This document shows, one piece after another, positions 40,628 through 48,055 of a stretch of DNA of 48,143 nt. Both the position numbers and the translations under genes were made by a program. Position 1 is the first letter of the stretch. Each line of letters opens with the position of its first letter. Below the pieces are notes generated by a model. The model was not told where the DNA came from, ran no database searches, and saw only the letters and a list, made by a program, of their open reading frames with translations. The stretch is from contig NZ_JAHZIJ010000029.1 of assembly GCF_019443105.1 (NCBI RefSeq), forward strand, positions 1 through 48,143. The letters are read 5' to 3'. Source of the DNA: Paenibacillus oenotherae. GTDB taxonomy: Bacteria; Bacillota; Bacilli; Paenibacillales; Paenibacillaceae.

Positions 40628-41599
40628 ATGTGGGATGTGTGGGGGGCACTGATTACTCCTTCAATAGGGTTTTCAGGATTTGTAGGGGCAATAATAATTG
40701 CAGTCGTCACAACGGTTTACAAAGTAAAAAATAATCCATTCAGATTTTTTATTTCACTGGAAGAAACACAATATATGAGCGGTTGGGCTAGATTGTTTAG
40801 AACAATATACCTTTCGATTGTTATTACTATTGGCGTTTCTTTATATGCGATTTATATTACAACAATCGATCATGAATATAAGTATGCATGGGCCCACAAG
40901 GCTATGGTTGCCTGGATTAATCCCATCTCAATGTTAGTCGCACTTTCTGTTTTGATATTTATTATTGTACTTTTATGCTGGGAAAGTGCTCAAAAGAAAT
41001 TATCCAAGAAGTTACATAGTCAATCAGTTACAAAACGTCAAAGAAGCATGTTTATTATCATCATTATGATTTTCATACTGGTTTACGGTTTGTTCTTTTC
41101 TGCATTATACGGCGTTATTGTGAATGAATGCTTGATAAAAGCAAATCAAAGGAATATTGAGTATTCACATTCCTTTCAAATGCTATTCAAGATTCATTTA
41201 TTAGACAGTTTAATTATAGGCCAAATAATTGCTTTAACAATCTTATATTACATTGCACTTATCCCTACTATAAAAGTGTCGAAGTTTTTAGGGCGATCAG
41301 AGCTGATTGTAAATATTTTTCTGAAGTCTGGAAAAAGCTTTGAAGGGAAATATGTGCTGAATTCCAATGTTGATGATGGAATCCTAATTTGTGATTCGCT
41401 TAATATATTTGATCAAAATAAACACTTGATTCCAAAAATGAATATAGATTACGTTAGTTTCAAGACAACATATTACAGTCTCGGCAAAGAAGTAGTCCAA
41501 AGTTCTATCTCACCGTTGGTGACATTGTCTCAAACCAACGATGACGAGAAGGCATTATTAAAATCAATTCTAAGAGCAAAAGATAAGGAAAATCGTTAA
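40628..41599 (+). CDS. Multi-pass membrane protein of unknown function (island)
   Basis: I do not recognise this 323-aa protein. Hydrophobic helices lie at about 13-32, 60-80, 97-118, 142-165 and 194-215, giving about five membrane segments. A soluble C-terminal part (about 222-323) contains VNIFLKSGKSFEGKYVLNSN and ends in a charged tail; its strand pattern could be a small beta-barrel of Sm-like type, but this is a guess. AAAGGTGGGAATGAG precedes the ATG. It is AT-rich, unlike the backbone, and is the first gene after ssrA. Whether it belongs to the neighbouring defence cassette is open. Confidence 0.75.
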   Translation: MWDVWGALITPSIGFSGFVGAIIIAVVTTVYKVKNNPFRFFISLEETQYMSGWARLFRTIYLSIVITIGVSLYAIYITTIDHEYKYAWAHKAMVAWINPISMLVALSVLIFIIVLLCWESAQKKLSKKLHSQSVTKRQRSMFIIIIMIFILVYGLFFSALYGVIVNECLIKANQRNIEYSHSFQMLFKIHLLDSLIIGQIIALTILYYIALIPTIKVSKFLGRSELIVNIFLKSGKSFEGKYVLNSNVDDGILICDSLNIFDQNKHLIPKMNIDYVSFKTTYYSLGKEVVQSSISPLVTLSQTNDDEKALLKSILRAKDKENR

Positions 41600-41883
41600 C
41601 TGAATTAGGAGTTTATATCGTATCTTGCTTCTTTTAGACTATTGGATAGTGGTGGTAGAAGCCTGAGAGTAACGAAAAGCTGCAATACATGTATTGGAAT
41701 GCCGACTACAGTCCTAGTGTAAAGAGGAGAAGCGCCAAATAAGGCGCTTTTTTCTATTCAATGCAGGAAAAAAGTCACATATAGTCGAATGTTGATAATG
41801 GAAATTATGTTTGCATGAGGAAAACGTAGAAGTGGAACTTCCAGCACGAGTAAAAAGATTTACATTAAGGAGTGAATAATGAT
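41600..41883 (+). other. Island intergenic region with palindrome and terminator
   Basis: There is no gene in these ~280 bases. A perfect 14-base palindrome CAATACATGTATTG lies at 41683-41696, and a strong terminator (AAGCGCC / GGCGCTT plus six T) at 41730-41753 ends whatever is transcribed across it. The ~130 bases between the membrane-protein stop and the terminator could be a 3' UTR or a small RNA. A GATAAT at 41794-41799 may be the -10 of the next gene. Confidence 0.5.
41730..41753 (+). terminator. Intrinsic terminator in the island
   Basis: AAGCGCC / GGCGCTT around AAATAA, followed by six T. It separates the membrane-protein gene from the vWA-phosphatase-kinase operon. Confidence 0.88.
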
Positions 41884-42555
41884 ATGAGTGACTTTAATCA
41901 GATTCCTTTTGCCGCTGAGTTTGCGGAAAATCCTGAGCCAAGATGTCCGTGTATTTTATTGCTTGATACATCGTATTCAATGAACGGAAATCCGATAAAT
42001 CAACTTAATAATGGTTTATCTGTCTTCAAAGAGGAGCTAACTTCTGATGCAATGGCGGCTAAAAGGGTTGAACTGGCAATAGTAACCTTTGGGCCTGTTC
42101 AGGTTATTTCTGACTTTCAAACACCAGATGCGTTTTATCCTCCAACATTGATTGCTGACAATGATACGCCTATGGGAAGCGCAATTGAATACGGTCTGGA
42201 GATGCTAAAGTTACGTAAAGAAGTGTACAAACAGAATGGTGTTTCCTACTATAGACCGTGGATATTTTTAATTACGGATGGCGCTCCGACGGACAATTGG
42301 CAACGTGCCGCATCACTTGTAAAAGATGGAGAAGCGTCAAAATCTTTTATGTTTTTTGCAGTTGGGGTAGAGAACGCTGATATGAACACGCTTAAACAAA
42401 TTTCTGTCAGAGAACCATTGAAGTTAAAAGGACTTCGATTTAAAGAGCTTTTCTCATGGCTATCTAATTCACTAAGTTCTGTTTCTCACTCTACACCTGG
42501 AGATCAGATTAAACTTGAAAATCCTGCAAGTCCTGATGGGTGGGGCGTGATCTGA
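41884..42555 (+). CDS. von Willebrand factor A domain protein, TerY type
   Basis: A 223-aa soluble protein that is nearly all vWA domain. The MIDAS metal site is complete: DTSYS at 28-32, Thr95 in NDTPMGSA and Asp132 in LITDGAPTD. This is the TerY branch seen in tellurium-resistance and stress cassettes. AAGGAG lies about 11 bases before ATG 41884; GTG 41872 is in frame. One base separates its stop from the phosphatase start, so the genes are co-translated. vWA proteins bind partners through the metal site; here the partner may be a substrate of the kinase and phosphatase. Confidence 0.88.
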   Translation: MSDFNQIPFAAEFAENPEPRCPCILLLDTSYSMNGNPINQLNNGLSVFKEELTSDAMAAKRVELAIVTFGPVQVISDFQTPDAFYPPTLIADNDTPMGSAIEYGLEMLKLRKEVYKQNGVSYYRPWIFLITDGAPTDNWQRAASLVKDGEASKSFMFFAVGVENADMNTLKQISVREPLKLKGLRFKELFSWLSNSLSSVSHSTPGDQIKLENPASPDGWGVI

Positions 42556-42556
42556 A

Positions 42557-43360
42557 GTGTGGAGATATGCAAATGCATCTGTACGAGGCACTTCGCATGA
42601 AAAGAGTGAAGCCCCGTGTCAGGATTATTCCTTGTGTCGTGTGATTCAATCATCTAATGACCATGAAGTTCTTATTGCAGTAGTATCAGACGGAGCGGGT
42701 AGCGCGAGTCATTCGGAAATTGGTTCGGAGCTCGCTTGTTCGCTATTTGTTGATGAGATCACTTCATATCTTAATACAGGGAGTAGTATCCATAGGCTTG
42801 ATCGTGAATTTTACGAAGAATGGGTAATACGCTTCCAGAATGAGGTCAAGGTACGGGCTGAAGCTATGGGGCTATCATCCAGAGAATTCGCTTGTACATT
42901 CTTGTCAGTAGTAATTGACGATTCGTGCGCTGTATTTGCTCAGATTGGTGATGGGGCGATTGTAACGAATAGTCCCGAGGAAGAAGACGAGTATAACTGG
43001 CAATTCTGGCCTCAACAGGGCGAGTATGAGAATACAACATATTTTTTGACTCAAACAAATGCCACCGAAATGCTTCAGTTTAGCTTGTTATCAGGTAGAG
43101 TTTGTTCTGAGATTGCTCTATTTACAGATGGTATTCAAAGGCTGGCTCTGCATTATCAATCACAAAGTGCCCACAATCCATTTTTTCGCCCTTTTTTTGC
43201 AGCACTTAGAGATCAACAAGAAGCAGAATCTGATAAATTTACGAATTCACTTAGAGCTTTTCTTGAATCGGATAAAGTCAATAGTCGTACGGATGATGAT
43301 AAAAGCTTGATTCTGGCCACAAGCAGGAAAGTCACGCCTCCTGGTGAAAAGAGTTCATGA
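42557..43360 (+). CDS. PP2C-type serine/threonine phosphatase (TerY-P triad)
   Basis: A 267-aa metal-dependent phosphatase. Metal-binding aspartates are seen in CQDYS (Asp23), VVSDGAGSASHSEIG (Asp45), ALFTDGIQRLA (Asp191) and RTDDDKSLIL (Asp246-248), and AQIGDGAIV is the family's middle motif. The start is a GTG at 42557, one base after the vWA stop. Its last four bases (ATGA) overlap the kinase start. Together with the flanking vWA and kinase genes it makes the known TerY-P triad, in which it presumably reverses phosphorylation by the kinase. Confidence 0.9.
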   Translation: MWRYANASVRGTSHEKSEAPCQDYSLCRVIQSSNDHEVLIAVVSDGAGSASHSEIGSELACSLFVDEITSYLNTGSSIHRLDREFYEEWVIRFQNEVKVRAEAMGLSSREFACTFLSVVIDDSCAVFAQIGDGAIVTNSPEEEDEYNWQFWPQQGEYENTTYFLTQTNATEMLQFSLLSGRVCSEIALFTDGIQRLALHYQSQSAHNPFFRPFFAALRDQQEAESDKFTNSLRAFLESDKVNSRTDDDKSLILATSRKVTPPGEKSS

Positions 43361-45309
43361 AAATCATAACAAGTGCAATTAATAGTGCAGGTAGTGTCGT
43401 GTATTTGGATAGCGAGCTTGGCAGAGGCGGGGAGGGGGGCGTCTATTCTGTAAAGTCAAACAGCAATACCGTGGCGAAAATATACCATCAGCCGATAACG
43501 AATGAGAAACAAGAGAAGATAAAGACAATGGTAAATTTGAAGTCGGACGCCCTCTTGACGTTCACTACCTGGCCTACTGATACATTGCGGAATGCCAATG
43601 GTCAAGTTATAGGGTTCCTTATGCCTAAATTGACTGGCAAAGAAATTCATAAGTTGTATGGGCCTAAAACAAGGTTACTGGAGTTCCCCAATGCGACATA
43701 TTCATTTCTTGTCCATACAGCGACAAACCTAGCGCGTGCATTTGCTTCGGTGCATGAAAGCGGACATGTTGTTGGAGATATCAATCATGGAAATTTTTAT
43801 GTGACAGATCAAGCTACAGTAAAACTGTTGGACTGTGACAGCTTTCAAATTAGTACAACAAGCAGGCTATTCAAGTGTGAAGTTGGAATACCAATGTATC
43901 AGCCTCCAGAATTACAAAGTATATCGTCCTATAGAGATATAACAAGAACGCAGAACCATGATAACTTTGGACTAGCGTTATTCATATTTCTATTGTTGTT
44001 CATGGGGAGACATCCTTTTGCTGGACGGTATCTTGGTTCTGGAGAAATGCCTATTGAGAAGGCAATTAAAGAGTACAGGTTCGCTTACAGTAGTTCAGCT
44101 CCATCAATGATGATGCAACCACCGCCAGGGACCGTTCATATGGGAACAATCCCCTTTCAAATATCTAATTTATTTGAAAGGGCCTTCTCTAAAGAGAGTG
44201 GTAGAGATAATGCTCGACCTAAGCCTGAAGAGTGGGTTAAAGAACTAGAGGCGCTATCAAGTAAGTTGAGAAAATGCAATCCTAAAGAAGGACATTTATT
44301 CTCTGATGTCAATAGAGGCTGCCCGTGGTGTGACCTAGAGCAAAAAACTGGAGTTGTTCTCTTCCATGCAGTTATAGCTACAGCAACAACACAACATAAT
44401 AATACTTTCGATTTACAACGGATATGGTTACAGATATCAGGAGTTCCTACGCCTGGAACTGCAATGCAACTGCCAAATCCGACTTCAATTAGTGTAGTCG
44501 CTGACCCACAACTCGTTGAAAGCTATAAACAATCTAAAATCAGAAAAAATCTTTCTGCTATTCCTCCAGTTGTAGGGTTTGTGTTACTCTTTATGATTCC
44601 AGAGGCATGGTTTGTTATCGTGTTAGTTGCTGCTATAGTTACATCTGCAATTTACAGATCAGACGCATCGCAATTGAACCAAGGTTGGGAGACAAGGAGG
44701 GCGGAAGCCCAACAACGTTGGGAGCAGATTTCACAACGTTGGCTCAAAGAAGCAAGCGATGAGTCATTTAGGCAAAAGAAATTCCAGCTAGAGCAGCTTA
44801 AAAAGGATTACGAGGGGTTAGATCAACTAAGGGCGGAGAAGTTGAATAGATTGAAGATTGACCGACATCGTATGCAACTTCAAGCTCACTTGCAACGCCA
44901 CAGGATAGAAAGCGCCAGTATTGACGGTATTGGCACAAGTCGTAAAGCTACTCTTGAAGCTTTCGGAATTGAAACAGCATTAGATGTCAAGGCTAATTCT
45001 ATCCTGCAAGTTCCAGGCTTCGGCCCTACATATACTAGGAAATTGATGGATTGGAAAAACAATATTGAGAAAAAGTTTGTGTTCAATCCCAATCAGGGGA
45101 TACCCCAATCGGAGATCGCAAACGTTGACCGAGATATCCTTGCTCTAAGAAAGAAGCTGGAGCAAGAGTTATTGTCTGGCTCTGGGCAGTTAATGCAGAT
45201 CTCTAATCAGATCAAGGTTAGGAGAAACGCCCTGTGGCCTGAGGTGGAAATGGCTGCTAAGGAGCTTGCTCAAGCGATTTGTAATGCAGAGTATAGAGCA
45301 GCTAAATGA
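43357..45309 (+). CDS. Eukaryotic-like protein kinase with zinc, transmembrane and helix-hairpin-helix regions (TerY-P triad)
   Basis: A 650-aa protein. The kinase domain spans about 15-300: G-loop GRGGEGGVY at 22-30, Lys41 in AKIY, catalytic Asp141 in VVGDINHGNF in place of HRD, and DCD at 159-161 instead of DFG. Cys307, Cys322 and Cys325 (GCPWC) suggest a zinc knuckle. Residues 403-432 form one or two membrane helices, about 440-515 a coiled coil, and about 518-570 a helix-hairpin-helix (SIDGIGTSRKATLEAFGI, VPGFGPTYTRKL), a fold that often binds DNA. It overlaps the phosphatase by four bases. The layout matches kinases of the TerY-P triad. Confidence 0.88.
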   Translation: MKIITSAINSAGSVVYLDSELGRGGEGGVYSVKSNSNTVAKIYHQPITNEKQEKIKTMVNLKSDALLTFTTWPTDTLRNANGQVIGFLMPKLTGKEIHKLYGPKTRLLEFPNATYSFLVHTATNLARAFASVHESGHVVGDINHGNFYVTDQATVKLLDCDSFQISTTSRLFKCEVGIPMYQPPELQSISSYRDITRTQNHDNFGLALFIFLLLFMGRHPFAGRYLGSGEMPIEKAIKEYRFAYSSSAPSMMMQPPPGTVHMGTIPFQISNLFERAFSKESGRDNARPKPEEWVKELEALSSKLRKCNPKEGHLFSDVNRGCPWCDLEQKTGVVLFHAVIATATTQHNNTFDLQRIWLQISGVPTPGTAMQLPNPTSISVVADPQLVESYKQSKIRKNLSAIPPVVGFVLLFMIPEAWFVIVLVAAIVTSAIYRSDASQLNQGWETRRAEAQQRWEQISQRWLKEASDESFRQKKFQLEQLKKDYEGLDQLRAEKLNRLKIDRHRMQLQAHLQRHRIESASIDGIGTSRKATLEAFGIETALDVKANSILQVPGFGPTYTRKLMDWKNNIEKKFVFNPNQGIPQSEIANVDRDILALRKKLEQELLSGSGQLMQISNQIKVRRNALWPEVEMAAKELAQAICNAEYRAAK

Positions 45310-45404
45310 TGAAAAAAACTGAAATGGTAGTTGATGTTTTGAGGAAACGTGTCGTCACTGTTGAGCGCGATATACGAGCAGAAAAGCGTCAGAGGATAAG
45401 TTGA
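45309..45404 (+). CDS. Short ORF coupled to the kinase gene (fragment or leader)
   Basis: A 31-aa frame beginning in the TGATG overlap with the kinase stop (MKKTEMVVDVLRKRVVTVER and on) and rich in charged residues, likely a coiled coil. Its stop TGA overlaps a TTG start of the next frame, which continues in the same helical style. The two may be one gene broken by a single-base frameshift, or two coupled ORFs. I do not recognise a family. Confidence 0.4.
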   Translation: MKKTEMVVDVLRKRVVTVERDIRAEKRQRIS

Positions 45405-45697
45405 ATGAGATGCAGCAGGAGTTAGCAGCTAAGAAGCGAGAACTGGTTGTGTTGTCGTTGAGCCTGCTGAATCTCTCAGTGCCTGAAGAATACATTGCAT
45501 CTGGCAAATACAATATGCAGACGATGATCGGGCTACTTGATGCAGAAGTACCGAATCCTCAGATGCTGAATCAGTTGGCGATGAAGTTTGTATTAAAGGT
45601 GTTTATTCAGCGGGAGACGAAGCGGTTGTTTTTGACGGTGCAGCTGCGAATGAGGGATGAGATATTATTTGATAAGACAAGAGTAGCTGAATTATAA
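45401..45697 (+). CDS. Small helical protein, possible recombinase C-terminal remnant
   Basis: A 98-aa frame starting at TTG 45401 with AGAGGATAAG ahead. Residues 1-30 are coiled-coil-like (MNEMQQELAAKKRELVVLSL); then come MQTMIGLLDAEVPNPQMLNQ and a strand-like VFIQRETKRLFLTVQLRM. A helix followed by a short beta tail resembles the ends of large serine recombinases, but there is no catalytic domain, so this would be a relic. Alternatively it is a small partner of the kinase. I am unsure. Confidence 0.45.
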   Translation: MNEMQQELAAKKRELVVLSLSLLNLSVPEEYIASGKYNMQTMIGLLDAEVPNPQMLNQLAMKFVLKVFIQRETKRLFLTVQLRMRDEILFDKTRVAEL

Positions 45698-45840
45698 TAT
45701 TCCGCTACTCTTGGGGAACAGTCGTCTTTGAAAGATGCGGAAAGACAAGAAGGCAATAACGTTTTCTTTGTTGTTTTTTCAAAAATTAGCATATGATGGA
45801 AATCTTAATATACTAAGTGTTTGGTTGATACTTGTGAAAA
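45698..45840. other. Intergenic region before the retron
   Basis: AT-rich and without a supported gene. I see no terminator with a clear T run for the upstream operon. It leads to the promoter at 45841-45870. Confidence 0.4.
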
Positions 45841-45870
45841 AAGACAAGTATAGATGAACTGTAGTATAAT
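45841..45870 (+). promoter_or_regulatory. Promoter of the retron
   Basis: AAGACA (45841-45846), an 18-base spacer and a perfect TATAAT (45865-45870). Initiation 7 bases later falls at 45877, exactly the first base of the inverted repeat that bounds the proposed msr-msd RNA. Confidence 0.6.
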
Positions 45871-45876
45871 ATTATA

Positions 45877-46032
45877 GGCAAACAAGATGCAGTTGAATTT
45901 TTGATGGTGATAAACGCTATCTCGTATTTCAATGTATCTACACATCGCTATTCTCTCTTCTCGTTGTTTATCCAATTGTCTCATATGGTATCAACGGTAT
46001 GATTTAGAAAGGTAGAACTGCACTTGTTTGCC
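45877..46032 (+). ncRNA. Candidate retron msr-msd RNA with a1/a2 inverted repeat
   Basis: GGCAAACAAGATGCAGTT (45877-45894) is complementary to AACTGCACTTGTTTGCC (46016-46032): 17 pairs with one bulged A. Between them lie ~120 bases without a start or frame, containing further inverted repeats: GATAAAC (45909-45915) with GTTTATC (45966-45972), TGTA-TC-TACA, and TCATA with TATGA just before a2. This matches the known retron plan, a folded RNA closed by a1/a2 directly in front of the RT gene. The branching G and the exact msr/msd border cannot be fixed by eye. Confidence 0.62.
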
Positions 46033-47794
46033 TACTTCTTTGACAGAGGTGACTTTTATCAGTACTTTAGTGCAACCATCATTACAAAGTTCGGACGAAG
46101 AAATAAAAGCTAAATTCAAGAGGTTGTTTGATTTTGAAGATGTCGCATTGCTTTTGGAGATTCCCACTGAGTTTCTTTGGAAGATTCTTATTAGAGACAA
46201 ATATATTAACTACACATCTTTTCACTTGAGTAAAAAGAATGGCGGCTATCGTACAATCCACTCTCCCTCGAAAAATCTGGTGATTCTTCAAAAAAAGCTT
46301 GCCTACATACTTTCTCTGAACTTCAATCCCCATAATAGGGCACATGGTTTTATAGAAAAGCGAAGTATTGTTACAAATGCTTCGGAGCATTTAAAAAAAT
46401 CTTTTGTATTAAATGTGGATTTGGAAAACTTTTTTGAGAGTATATCTTTTGCAAGGGTTAGAAAGATGTTTACCTCGTATTTTAGGCTGAATGAAACGGT
46501 CGCTACAACTTTTGCAAATATATGTACTCATCATGAGGGTTTTTTGCCTCAAGGAGCGGCGACATCTCCAATAATATCTAATATTCTCGCTAAGAGTCTG
46601 GATAAAGAACTTAAGCAACTCTCCCTTGAAAGCAAAGGGGTTAAATATACACGATATGCAGATGATATTACATTCTCTACAAATAAAACGGATTTTCCTA
46701 AAAGTATTGCATTTTTGAATGAGAATAGGCAGATAGTGTTAAGTGAGAAATTATTACAGATTATTAAGAAGAATGGCTTCAAAGTGAACGGACAGAAAAT
46801 AAGATTGCAAAATCGTAAAAGTAACCAATCTGTAACAGGTATAACCGTAAATGACAAGTTAAACGTAAGCAGGATATACATTCGTAGAATTCGTTCCATT
46901 TTGAATTGTATAGAAAAGAATAGTGCTGATCTCGATGTTGCAAGGAAAGTGTTTCAAAGTAAATATCCATTTCGACAAACAGCAAGAGGAAAGTCTTCGG
47001 AGATGTTTTCAGTACTGAAAGGTATGATTAATCATGTAGGGCATGTAAAAGGTACAAACGACCCAGTCTATTTAAAGTTAGCTAGCCGTTATAATAATGT
47101 CTCTCCAGAAAATAAAGTTATTAAATTTGTAGAGCAACAAATTAATAAAAGAAAAATATATGAAGGTTATACTTATGTTATAGATCATAGTAGCCCCATT
47201 GTGGTCTACATTCCTGGAGACGATAAGTGTACTGACATATATTATGGACAGGGAACAGGATTTTTACTTAGGGGAATAGGAGTGGTTACTAATGCTCACG
47301 TAATTAAAGATGTGCTAGTTGCTTTGGAACTAGAAACTAAGTTTCCCAATGAATATTACTTGCACGCCTTTAAGCACGATTATAAACCTGCTTGTCAATT
47401 GAAAGTAGCTTGTTATGATATTAAAAGAGACATTGCTATCTTAACACCTAGTGATATTAATTACTCCATAGAAGGATTCAAATACAACATTGATATTAAG
47501 GAAGAACAGCTCATTGATCTCATAGGATATCCAAACTATAGAATGGGACAGGAGATAAGAGTTGAGAATGGATTTGTGAAAGGTAGAAGGATACATGAGA
47601 TTGATAAGATGAGATACAGTCGTCATGAAATATCACCTACAATTTATGAGGGTAATAGTGGAGGGCCAATCGTTAACGAAAATGCAGAGGTGATAGCTGT
47701 TGCAGTAAAAGGGGCGGGAATAATGCCTAACGAAGTAATACCTATTCTAGAAATTATCAATTTGGCTAAAAATCATGGGTTACTTGACCAATAA
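46028..47794 (+). CDS. Retron-type reverse transcriptase fused to a trypsin-like serine protease
   Basis: A 588-aa fusion. The RT part (about 35-340) has catalytic Asp131 in VLNVDLENFF, LPQGAATSP at 173-181 and YADD at 210-213. It also has NASEH at 117-121 and VTG at 269-271, the two motifs that mark retron RTs. From about 365 to 588 follows a trypsin-like protease with a full triad: His424 in VTNAHV, Asp468 in KRDIAIL and Ser544 in GNSGGP. The start is uncertain: TTG 46028 lies inside the a2 repeat, GTG 46049 and GTG 46070 are in frame, and AGAGGTGA (46045-46052) would suit an unusual ATC at 46058. It stops 16 bases before the displaced ssrA fragment. Confidence 0.9.
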   Translation: MPTSLTEVTFISTLVQPSLQSSDEEIKAKFKRLFDFEDVALLLEIPTEFLWKILIRDKYINYTSFHLSKKNGGYRTIHSPSKNLVILQKKLAYILSLNFNPHNRAHGFIEKRSIVTNASEHLKKSFVLNVDLENFFESISFARVRKMFTSYFRLNETVATTFANICTHHEGFLPQGAATSPIISNILAKSLDKELKQLSLESKGVKYTRYADDITFSTNKTDFPKSIAFLNENRQIVLSEKLLQIIKKNGFKVNGQKIRLQNRKSNQSVTGITVNDKLNVSRIYIRRIRSILNCIEKNSADLDVARKVFQSKYPFRQTARGKSSEMFSVLKGMINHVGHVKGTNDPVYLKLASRYNNVSPENKVIKFVEQQINKRKIYEGYTYVIDHSSPIVVYIPGDDKCTDIYYGQGTGFLLRGIGVVTNAHVIKDVLVALELETKFPNEYYLHAFKHDYKPACQLKVACYDIKRDIAILTPSDINYSIEGFKYNIDIKEEQLIDLIGYPNYRMGQEIRVENGFVKGRRIHEIDKMRYSRHEISPTIYEGNSGGPIVNENAEVIAVAVKGAGIMPNEVIPILEIINLAKNHGLLDQ

Positions 47795-47810
47795 AATATC
47801 AATATATAGA

Positions 47811-48055
47811 AGCCTAAGAAACTGTGTGCGTGCTTCTACCCAGCATCGTCCATGTGACTGGATTAGGGGCTAACAAGTAGTGGAATACGCTGTCACATCT
47901 CCGCCTGGGGTGTGCTGAAGAAGACAATCAGGCTGACCTTAGCGATAGCCGGTTACGGGGCGCTTGCTAGGGTGACATCAAATCTGTGACTGCACCCGTA
48001 GATGCCTATGTGGCGATGTCTTCGGACAGGGGTTCAAATCCCCTCGCCTCCACCA
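47811..48055 (+). pseudogene. ssrA: Displaced 3' two-thirds of ssrA (right attachment boundary)
   Basis: This copy repeats 40261-40506 from the end of the tag frame to CCA. The last ~170 bases are nearly identical (one difference, CTACACCC against CTGCACCC), whereas about 47826-47885 in the pseudoknot region is clearly diverged. It lacks the 5' part and a terminator and cannot make tmRNA alone. It is what remains of a native or earlier ssrA end pushed aside when an element entered the gene. Confidence 0.9.

Noticed and set aside
46028-47794. RT as part of a diversity-generating retroelement or group II intron
   Set aside because: No template/variable repeat pair, no intron domain V/VI-like RNA and no maturase or HNH domain are seen; NASEH and VTG motifs and the a1/a2 repeat favour a retron.
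47811-48055. Second functional tmRNA gene
   Set aside because: It lacks the 5' acceptor strand, the tag reading frame and a terminator, so it cannot form tmRNA alone.
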